Of a DNA stretch of 64,000 bases, positions 47,901 to 59,900 are shown one piece after another. A program made the translations under genes and the position numbers. Origin of the DNA: Polytrichum commune (Eukaryota; Streptophyta; Polytrichopsida; Polytrichales; Polytrichaceae). Within the stretch, counting starts at the first letter, position 1; each line of letters starts with the position of its first letter. The stretch is from assembly GCA_950295325.1 (NCBI GenBank), contig OX485806.1, forward strand, positions 39,680,001 through 39,744,000, read 5' to 3'. The notes under the pieces were generated by a model, which had not been told where the DNA came from, ran no database searches, and saw only the letters and a list, made by a program, of their open reading frames with translations.

Positions 47901-50900
47901 GACGTCATGTTATGTATGAGAAATGTATAGCAGTGTTGGACTAGTATCATCTTTATTGCTATATTATTATACCATTCGGGCATTCATAAGGAGGATTTCA
48001 CACTTTTCGATATCGCTAAGGTATGTGTATGTTAGAATATGTTTGTTTTCAATATCATTCTGGTCTATATACCATGCAAGAATCTTCGTACTTTTGGAAA
48101 ATTTCCCATAGTATCAATATGGTTTAGAGTGGTGATCGACTCAAATAATAACTTAACTGTACAAAGATATTCTCACCTTGAGAGACCCACCAAATATCAA
48201 TATTTGAGTGGTATTACAATTCTGATACTCATGAGTAGGTTCATTGATACCACTATTGATGTCGATTATTGATAGTCATGCATTCACCAATACATATTGG
48301 TCCAAGATTTGGTGATAATTTGATTGCACATGTACGTTTGTGTATGTGGGGACCATGTACCTATCGTTCTAGACTCATATGGTGGCGAAGATATTGAGAC
48401 GCGCCATAAGTTATGCAACACTCTTTGAAGAGCAAAACCTCGAGAAGATGCTCCTTCGAGCTACAAAGGCCTTTCGGTGTGTGGAGCATTCGAGCATGAT
48501 GACCATTTTCTCCCTTTGCATAGACTCCGCGTTCAAAAACTCGCTCACGTGCCGTCACAAAACATATTTCCATGCATTTTTCCTCAACTCGGAGGTACGT
48601 TCTAATCCTCCCTCCTCCACCTAATTTGGCATTTGTGTTCTTTTGGTTAGTGGGGATTGATTGTCCGGGAATTGGATTTTGGGCAAACTCGGTGGAGATC
48701 CAAGTGTTTCCAAGTCCAACTGGGTTACATGTTGATATCTTTTGTTTTTTCCTTTCTTAATTCAAGGTGTATTTTATAGACATGACGTTACTCAGTCATA
48801 TGGTTGAGTTTCATATTCATATCTAACACTAGATATGGGCCTCCACTATCTTATCTTTCAGGCAAAAAACTTAGAGAATTAATAAAAAGAAACTGATGTC
48901 AACACGCATCATATGAATATTGTGAATAGTGTCAGTTTTCCTCTACAATGATCGACAATTTGTCTAAAGTCTTGAACTTGAATTGGTTGCTTCCCAAACT
49001 CAAGTGGCCCATCTCTAACTAGCAGTTGGATCTCCCCATTTGTAAGTGGGAGATATTCCTAAATGATTAAACATTTTATCTTGTCAACCAAAATGCCACA
49101 TGGGATCACTCTATTGGACAAATAAGAATAGAAGGTGTTTATGCATGATAACTTGTTGGAAAGGTCTTGAGCTAAGCTATATCAGCATAGACGTTTCATT
49201 TCCTCCGTTTTATTGCCATGTGTCATCATCATGCTATTCAAAAAAATAAAAATGTAAGAGGTTTCTAATGACAATAGCTTGTCGGAAAGGTCTTAAGAAC
49301 TCATTAACTTATAACCTCAAATTTACTTCATTTGAGTAAGAATTGAGCAAGATACCACAAGAATCATAAGAATGTAACATTGCAATCTTGATATCTCAAT
49401 TGTTCAAACAACTAGACATAATCTTTTCTTTGGTGGATTTTTGAACTCATTAGAGTATTGTGTCAATTGTTGAGTCTATAGCATAATGTATTTATGGACT
49501 ATCTCCACTTTCAGTCAAGTTATGCATATTATGGAGCCATCCCTTTTCCACTATATAAATAACTATGTGTTTGGAACCAACCAAAACATAACATCAGTCA
49601 ACAAAGTAAGGGTTTTCTTATATCATCAGGTTGTCAATGTAGCGTGGAGTATACAAATTTGCATGATGTTGTGATTATACTCCTAAGGTTTTGTGACCTA
49701 CCCAAACTGAAGGTATGTGCTGACTAATGTCATGAATGTGGGGGACAATCCCCTTACATCATTTGGACATTTCTAAAACTCTATTATTTTGGTCTTTCTA
49801 GGTCACCAGACGACCGTACATGGAGGTTCTATTGAATTACCTCGTGGAAACAAAATTGGACACTCTCAAGCACGTGTCACCCACCTCAAACCTTGTGGTA
49901 TCGCTCTTCAACCTCATCTACAAAGCCATGGCCATGGCTAGCTCGGAGTCATCAGCGGACATCATGACCCACATTGATAAGGTATGTGGGGTGTTATTCG
50001 GGTTGTTTTTCACGTTCTCCAAGTTCTACCGAATAGATTTACACAATGAAACTTGTGTTGCATTAGCAAATCTATAACAAAATTGAATTGAAAATCAAAC
50101 CTCCCATAATTAAGTCATGCAACTTATCGGAACTGCATGTTTGTTTATTTCTACACTAAATACATATTATTGCATGTGGAGTAGTTGATAGAATTTGAAT
50201 GTGTGGTCCAATCTCATTTAAACATGTGTACTTTATGTTGTTTGTTCTTTGATCCTCATCTAACCACATACCAATCAAATGAAAGTGTCCCATCAAGAAA
50301 AACGATTGAATAACACTTGCATACCTTATGTTTGTTTGCTCTCTAGGTTAAGTGTATCATCCAAGCATGTCTTGACCTCGCCGTCGAGGTGGCCAACCCC
50401 CGTCCCTGCATCAACCTCATCATGGAGACATTTGGGGCCCTCCAAACTCCCCCTTTCCACAAGCTTTGGCCCCACCTCACCCACCTCCTCACACCATGTT
50501 TGGACACGTTCCTCCACCTCCTTAACAACAACAACAACAACCCGACAACTAGGTTCGTCCCTCAACTATGGTCCAAGTAAATCTAGACTTATGCATGAAT
50601 TTCAAACGACACAACAAAATTGTGTGTGATAGAAACTTCTATCGATGGACTCTAGGATAGAAATGACAGATAACCCAACCCTAAATGGACTACATCTACC
50701 GAGGAAAGTCATGTATGTTCTCTAATGTCCGAACAACCCATTGAACTCCCGAGGAGGACGTTACCTCTGAATAGTAACACGCACTAATTCGGGATAAGCA
50801 TTGTAGTTTTTCTCCCCCCAAATAGTTTGTTTTGCAATGTCGGCATACAAACGGGGAAAAAAAAAACCTCTCATATGCATTGTTCATATCGCATCTCTTG

Positions 50901-53900
50901 ATTGTGATGTGTTGTAGTTGTATGCATGTTGTGGTGAAAATATATATTAAAAACATACACATCTAGAAAAGGATGGTTTGACCAAACTGTCGAATGATCC
51001 CAAAGTACGTCCTTGTTGAGATTTTCATCACACCGTACTAGCCCACAACGTTACTCAGATCCATAACAACGTTACGTGGGACCGATGATATTCCACAGAA
51101 CAATCCCCACATTCAAACTGAATGTGGGGAATATTTCGTGGAATACTGTCAGTCCCCACATAACACTCTTATAAATATGAATAATGCCATAAAGAACCGC
51201 AGTTTTGCAATGTGCATGTCTCGACTACTTCAAAATCACAAAAACTCTCTTCAAATCCGCATTGGTTCATTTTGGAGGCGTCTTTTGTCGTCCAACATCC
51301 TAGTGTTTGCTTGCTTGCTTACTAAACTCCTATTCCCGATCGGTGGGCATGTGTGTGGCATCACATTAGAGACGCGCTCATCCAACTATGCATCATCTTC
51401 CCCGCGGAGCCGGGGACGCTCCTCGAGCACCTCCCACGCCTCGCCCGGGGCCCCCTCCTCCTCGCCCTCGGGGCCTCATCATCGGCCAAGGCCAAGGCCA
51501 CCAATGAGCCGCTCCTCAAGATCGGGCTCGAGTATTTGGACGGTTGGATCGACCACCTCGGGCTCCCCGCATTGGCCGCGTGCATCGGCCCCCGAACAAT
51601 GGCCGAGTTGGGCGCCACCCTCGCCATGCACTTCACGCCGCCCAACAACAACAACAACAACAACACCTTCTTCGTCATCGAGCCACACCTCCATGAGGGG
51701 GGCGGCGAGGCAGGTACGGTAGAAACACCATAACCCGTGAAAATAAGGTGATTCGCATTGAACATCCGGTGTGACAATCATGAGATGAGAAGGATTCATG
51801 AAGGAATGCAAGTTGTTTCATGTTTTTTTGCCCTATACAAAAAATGCTACGATTTTTCAAAGTGGAAAGTGTGTCCAACCCCCTACTCGTTCACTAGATT
51901 CTCCCTACACCAAACATGGTACTCCGCATTTCCATACAGAGCATTGCCTAAATTAGTTACCTCGGGAGTACATTAACACTTGACTCCCGTTGGTTACACT
52001 AAGGTAGAAACACCATAACCCGTGAAAATAAGGTGATTTGCATTGAAGGTCTGGTCGGACAATCATGAGATCATTTTCCAAGATAGACGAGAGGGATTCA
52101 TGAAGGAATGCAAGTTGTTTCATGTTTTTCTGCCTTGTACAAAAAATGCTACGATTTTTCAAAGTGGAAAGTGTGTCCAACTCTCTACTTGTTCACTAGA
52201 TTCTCCCCACACCGAACATAGTACTCCGCATTTCCATACAGAACATTGCTTGAATCGGTTATCTCGTGAGTATATTATTAACACTTGACTCCCGTTGGTT
52301 ACACTAAGGTAGAAACACCATAACCCGTGAAAATAAGGTGATTTGCATTGAAGGTCTGGTCGGACAATCATGAGATCATTTTCCAAGATAGACGAGAAGG
52401 ATTCATGAAGGAATGCAAGTTGTTTCATGTTTTTCTGCCCTGTACAAAAAATGCTACGACTTTTTAAAGTGGAAAGTGTGTCCAACCCCCTACTCGTTCA
52501 CTAGATTCTCCCTACACCGAACACGGTACTCCGCATTTCCATACAGAGCATCGCCTAAATCGGTTACCTCATGAGTACATTATTAACACTTGACTCCTAT
52601 TGGCTACACTAAGTGTGCACACATTAAAGTTGCCGCCGAGCCATGATCTGTTTCAGAATTGGCACTTCGCTGTTACGACGGCGGTCTAGTGCACGGCTAG
52701 AGGGTGGTTAACTGCTTATGGTATTTCTACCTTATTAGGGTGATGACGATAATGAACAAATTTAGTGTTAGAGCCACTTCACACATGAGCCAAGGAGCCG
52801 TGACCATGACATTGTGAGGGCCCAAAAGGAAAGTGTCCCAAAACCGGCCCAAGACCACCTCCAAAGTCATCATGAAGTGTGGTCACGGACCCTCAAGTGT
52901 AGTGTGATGTCGTATGTGACCGGGCCCTCAACCGAATGCTATTTCAGTGAATCTCTATTCATATAGGGTCATCACGCGTGATAGAATAGAATACATCAAC
53001 GGTTGTGAGGGTTCGGAGTGCCTTGGATTCACGGTTTTGTGTTAGGCCTACCTCCAAGAAGTGGTTTTTGAGAATAGTCCGAGTGACCATGAAACATGAT
53101 CCGTTCGATGCCATGTAGGAATCCATGTAGACCTTTACATCCACCTTGCAGCATTCACATACTCCATTGGTCCCTCAAGCGTAGTGTGAAGCGAACTTGG
53201 ACCGGCTCCGCCTTTTCCACCAATGAGAGTGCTTGAAGTGTAATGGTCACGGGCTCTCAGTCTCATGTGTGAAGTGGCCCTTACTTTATTATGGTGGTTA
53301 TGTATTAAGTTCTTTCATGGATCTAAAAGTTCTCTGAATGGATTTGGTCTTCTTGTTGCGAAACTGAGATGATGAAACTCAGTAAAATCTTGAGTGACCT
53401 CATCTTCACAATTCTGGGGTTTAATAAATGATAAAGCCTGTAGGGGAATTAAGTTCAGGTCCTTTATGCATGGTACTAGGTCCTGGGATATTATAAGACC
53501 TGAATCGAGATGACCTTTATATTAAGTTAGAATATGCATGATTGCACCTTATTGAAAGAATTTTTTAGTACATACATAACGTTACTTGGTTGATGAGTTG
53601 TGTATAGTTGTCTTGACTTCAGATTCAATTTGACGCACTTGGATTTTGGCATCCGGAGACTTTATTCTTGAATCTACTGTAGGGCCCATGAGCACAACTC
53701 ATTAGTTGTGATAATGTTATGTATGAGTTTATAGTCACTTATCAAAGATTTATTTTGCTGGTGCCGGGTTTCTTATGCAGGAGGTGACCCTCCAAGCCCA
53801 ATGTACCCTTGGGGCGAGAGGATGCTCATGGTTCTTGGCAAACTTGGGAGTGAAGGTCGTAGTTTTTTGTCACGCGAGCCTCTAGAGGTAACTCATATTT

Positions 53901-56900
53901 AAGTAAATGTAAAAGCATTTTAGAAGTTTATACATCTAAACCCTTAGTGATTAGTTGAATGTTATTATAATGAAGAATGATGAGTAAGTTATTAAATAAT
54001 TTCTTTGATGTTATTTCTATATTGTTAACCTATAAAATAATGAAAATTTGATCAAAACATCTAATTTTCTATTATTATAATCATAACATTTGCAAGTGCA
54101 ATGCTATTGGAAGATCTCATCATACAACTCGAGCATGTTGTGATTTTGAACATGGCCTTACTCTAATGTTACTCAAATTACGAGTTAGGTGGAGGTCACC
54201 GAGGATTTGAAGGAAGCGAGAGTAATGCAAGTGGATTGCGCCTTTGGATTAGATGCGCCGGTTCATGTGCCCTTGGATGGGAGCATCAAATGCTTAGTTC
54301 AAAAGCTCAACATGTTTGGGCCCATGTGTTCAAGCTCAACTGTTGCCTACCGGAGGCAAGCCTTCAAGTTTCTTGAGTTATCTTTGGCAATCGCGTTGAA
54401 TCTCACAGGAGAGATACACATGGCGCACAAAAACCTCTCGGCATCGCTCATGAGCTCGGTTCCAAAGAAATATCGCACGTCCACTTTCATCAATGAGGTA
54501 TGACAAGTGATTCAAGGCTCCTAACTAGTATCATTTCTTTGTGTTTACGAATTTTTTTTCATATATATATATATTCTTTGTGCTGACAAATGAATTTTTT
54601 TAATTCCATTGCTCAAAATCATTTAAGGTCATCATAATCCCCCAAAAAGAGGGGGAAAACTCTCTTGGGTGCATGGGGTTGAACCAATTAAGCTTTTTTT
54701 TAACAAGGACAAGTAATGTGAGCATGGTTTCACCGAGAACATATCGTGAAACGTTTTAGTGTTTTGGATCTTCTTCCTAGTGTTGCTTTATGATGGAGGA
54801 GTTTGTTAGGTCCCCCAAGTAATGTTGTATTTGTTAAGGATTCTGTCAAAGATACACACAATTTCCACTGTACACCTTGTTTGGGACTTGAGAGTGTATC
54901 TGCTGCCGATTTTAATTATATTCTTTAGACATGAAAACATGACATTGCTTACTTGGAGTCAAGTTTAACTCACATTGAGCGAAAATTGGATATTATGAAC
55001 TCTCTTAAAATCTAAACCTTTCGATGAACTCAATTCCATGGCCAAATACATACACCGCAACACTTTTAGATCAAAATTAATGTATTGAACATGTGAATCC
55101 TCGATGCTTCAATAGCAAAGTACGATGTAGCTCATTCATGATAGATTCCTTCTCGATACTAGAGATCGAAGGGTTGCAAGATCGATGAATTGGTGATAAT
55201 TTGATCAAATAGTTTTTATAACCGTGCTTTACACGTACCATTCCTATCAGCGCATTTGTCCATGCAATAAATGCGGATTGTAAAATTTAAACCCGATTTT
55301 GTTCTAATTTGTTTTCTTAATTAATCCTCATCGTTAATTATGCCCAATGAATGTGTGTGTGCCGATTCCATGATTAGTCGGATGTCACCAGCGGCACCGC
55401 AATTATGAAGCCGGAGGCAAGAAGGACGGCCGAGCATCGAGTCCTCAAGGAGCTTCTCATGGCATTCATAGCCACGAGCCTCGACAAAGAACTCCAATCT
55501 GACACTTCGGAAAACTTTGTGGTTGGCGTAACGAGGCATTTTGCTATTCTTCACGGTGTGCGAGCCATGGAGATCGTCATGAAATCATTGAAGCCATCCG
55601 GCGACAATAGTAGTCACATTGATGGTGCGTTTAAGTTAACATCATCACCATGATCGCAACTTTTGAACGTATGTTTGATACTCTTTCATCTTACGTCATC
55701 TCAATTTTTTTAAAAAAACGTCCTTTGATCTCTAAGGGTCACTAAACGTTGAAAGTCATGTGTATTACACACTTTGTGGAGGTCGTGAACAAACTTCACA
55801 TGTCAGTTGTAAGGGAACCATGTTAATTTGATTACTTATCTTAATCAAACACCTCTAGTTTCAAGTGGTATGTGGTTCGGTGTGGCTTCAAGAATGAAAG
55901 AGATTGAACTACATACTTAAAAATATGATAAATGTTTTGGACATAATAGTCAACATGATTGGGGGAACTTAGTATATGACCACTTAATGAGCTCGAGAAT
56001 CTTCACTTTGATGGTGGATATGATATGCATACAAGCTCCGAAAAATATGAGGAAAGTGGCGACACTCTCGATTTGCATTTGTTAAGCATCTCATATGCTA
56101 ATTGTGTAGGAAACATGAGCTAGTTAGGGAACGTGGGTTAGTTGGAAAACGTAATCTTTTAAGACCCACCCACGTTACTAGATCCATGTTCCGTTTTGAT
56201 TTATTCATATTCAGTTGTTGAATGCTTGGTCACTTGCATTGAGATGAATTTTCTTTGAGATGAATGCAGAAGTGACTCGAGATCTCAACTTGAAGGTGTT
56301 CATGGATGCCGTGGTGACGGTGCTCGCCTCACCCAATCCTTTGCACGCCAAAGGAGGGCTATATGTGCTCAAGGTGTTTTTGGAGATGTTTTGGGAGGTG
56401 TTGCAGTCTCTACAAAGTGTTCACAAGACACTTGACCACGTGGAGAAGAATGATTCTAAGACCACAACTACTCCGACGTTGGGGCTCACAAATCATGATC
56501 ATCATGCCGAAAGTAGGGATCGGCTCGTCCACGCATCGTATATTGTGTTTGATGAGGTTTACGCGAATCTTTACAAATTTTGCGGCCATGGGAGTGACCG
56601 GCTTTCTCAACTCGGTGGGTTCCGGGGGTTCGATATATTTTTCCGGAGCATTCCTCCTTACGCAATATGGAAGTATCAGGTTAGTTGCTTGTGAATTTTT
56701 TATAGCGTTTTGGAAAAGAAAAGAAAAGAACAGAAAAAGGGTAAATAAACATCCGTGTTTTCATTGAAAGTGTTGATGATGAGCTTGGTAACCTTAGGGC
56801 CACTTCACACTATGGCCAAAGGTGAAGAGGTCGTTGATTTCCACCAATCAAATGGCAAGAAACCAAGAATTCAGCCTCTTGACCCTTCACACTAGAGGCC

Positions 56901-59900
56901 AAAGTCCAAAGGCTGTCACTCTCCACAATATCTACATGGCAATATTTTTGACCAAGGCGACATGCTCTTGAAAAAAGTTTGAATCGGACGTAATGTACTG
57001 CTCAAGGGCTTTATCTTGGACGAACTCCCACTACACCACTTAAGAATACAATCTCAAGGAACTCTATTCCATATAAAGCAGATATTGACTATCAAAAGGC
57101 CCTTGGAGACAAATTAACATAAAAATAATAACCAATATAGACTCAGTGGAATTTTGTCATGGACATATTAACATTCCTAAGTGGTATGTCTTTGGTTCTC
57201 TTTCTACTTTGGTCATTACCATTGCCTTAGTCCCCATTCAACTACAATGGCTGTGGAATTGAATCTCTTCAGAGCACATACCATGAGTGACAAAGCAGTC
57301 TCAACACAAATTAATTCAAAATCTGAGCAATGTGCCATGTGTCAATTTACTATTAGTTAGAACCCGTAAAAGAATCTTATGTGTCGCTTCAAACAACAAC
57401 ACTAAATATGATGTTTAGTGTCATACGGTATGTTATGTCAGATAGAGCAACTTTTCCGATGATAACTTATGAATAAGTGAACAAAGACTGTCTTGGATGA
57501 TGGATGAGTTCATCCATTGACCAAACCCCTACCTTCTCTTGTCAGCAACTTGTGATGAAATATTGTCATGGATGATTGAAATTTGGATGAAAAACCACTT
57601 GGTAAGTGACAATAATTGCAACACTGTAAATGTAAAATCCTTCAATTTTTTTTACAAAGAATGACAAAGAATGTTGGGTTAACATTTATTGTTGGTGACA
57701 CTACACCGCAATTTACAATTAGTATTGAGCAAGACAATTGATATTGGTGACACTAAATATTAAATTTAGTGTAGCAATTTGGCACCAAATGGAGTCAAGA
57801 GCAACCCTTCCATTTGCTTCTGAACGAACGATATGGAGCCCACATGCAGTAAAAGGATTAACACTGGGATCGTATTAATTTGATGTTTTTTTGTGTAAAA
57901 TCAACTGACAAGATTACTATGATTTTGTGGGACGATGCGATTGTTGAAAATCGTCGCAGGAGAGTGTTATCCAATCTCTTGTCTGTTTCATTAAGTGGTG
58001 GCCGGCGCAAAATCGGTTCGAGGAAGAGGAAGTGGATGGTCTATTGGCACATCTACTGAACAGAGTGTACACAATTATATTCCACGCGGGCCATGCCTTT
58101 CCTGATCTTATGCTTCAGGGTGCCCAAAAAATCGCCGCATTCATGCTGGCGGCATTGCTCGAGAGCTCAACTAAAACCAATTCATGGAAGAAGCCCTTGG
58201 GAAAGCCAGTCCAAGATGCTCTCGTGGACCTCATTGCCAAAATTCAAACCCGTGTTGCGGCTGTCGGAATTCTGAACCCGTGGAGCGAGGTTGTTGGCCG
58301 TTCCTTGGCATCGAGCAACGGGAATGAGGTGAGTTTCCATCGATCTTGTTGCAGTAACGTTATGTTAAGGTAATTATACGTGTAAAACCCGTCACAGAAT
58401 AAGCGCCTCGGGAGCATACGTTCTATTGTTAGAATTGTCGCATTTATATGGTTTTTCTTTTTCGCAAGATCGAGAGGATTTCAGCGCGCTCAAGAATGCA
58501 TATGCAGGAACCACTGGCCTGGCTTTGATGGTTGGTCAGTCTTTCTGATGCTTCTTCCTTGGAACTAATTAAAAGGTTTGTCGCGTTATGTAATTTGCGG
58601 ATCTGACTTCCTGCAAAACAATCCGATTCGCAAAAGAGAAACATAAGATGCAAGAGAAGCCAATATTGATCATAGTCCCAAGATACTGTAGTGCCCTCGA
58701 TCATAGCTTCTCAATCGTGTAATCTATTTCCATAGGTCGATTTCAAAAATGACGTGTACTGATCGGGCGCCCAATGTTGGCTTAGTTTATCATGCTCAGG
58801 TCGTTAACCCTTAATCCAGGGTCTTGTGGTTCCACCGGGTAAACCCAAGAGATTTTATCCAGCACTTGTCTTTCGGGTCTAGATGATCTTGGATGTTTTT
58901 TGACAATGAAGTAAGTCTTGGTTCATTTGTCTCAAAGAAAAAAACCAACACTTAATCTATTTCAAGAATGCAGATGCAGATGCAGGAACCACTGGCCATG
59001 CTTTAATTTGATTGTTGACCTTTTTTCTGCTTCTTGTTTGCTCAGCTTGAGATGCAGACAAAACTGAGACTTCTGCTCAAGATCCGGGTCCCTTACCTGC
59101 TGGAAATCATTCACAAGGATTGGCTGCACCAACACCTCCAGCGGGCTCTCGCAATCGCACAATTTGAGCCGATTTCTAACGAAGAATCACAGCTGCAGCA
59201 TAATGAGCAGAAAGTGGTGTGCATTGACCTTTTGTGTGCTGCTCTGTCACGGAAAGACATAAGGAACCATCTCCCTTTAAAAATGAAATCGGAAATCATG
59301 AAGATGTATCTCAACAACCTTACGAGCAATGTGCCTGCGTACGCACAAGTCGCCAAATCCAACCTCCATCAGGTTAGTAATTAACCGGACCCTGCTTTAG
59401 AATGATATAATTTGTGGCGTATCTGTTAATTAATTTGATCAAGTTGATCACCATAGCATTCTTCAACGAGATCACCCTGTTCATGACCTAGAGTATCGGT
59501 CAGGTAGATGCTGGTAGATGGTAGAATCGATATGAGTAGATGCTAGTCAATCGTCAAATCCAACGTCCATCATGTTAGTAAGCGGATTTTTCTCGTGAAT
59601 GGTGTAATTATGGTATCGATCTGTTAATAATTTGATCAAGTTGATCACCATAACATTCGTCAGTATGATCACCCTGTTTGCAACCTGGAGGATTGCGTTA
59701 GGTAGATGCTGGTAGATGCTAGAATCAACATGGATAGATGCTAAACAATCAATTTTAAATTTGCAGTATGCAACGACGGAGGACCATGTTTAACTTTGAA
59801 TAGTAACCCCAATCGAGTGTGGCTGAAGAATGTTATGACTTTCTGTGGGTATGTGCTAGTGCCGGGTGGCAATCCCCCTATTTAGAACAAGTTTTGATTC

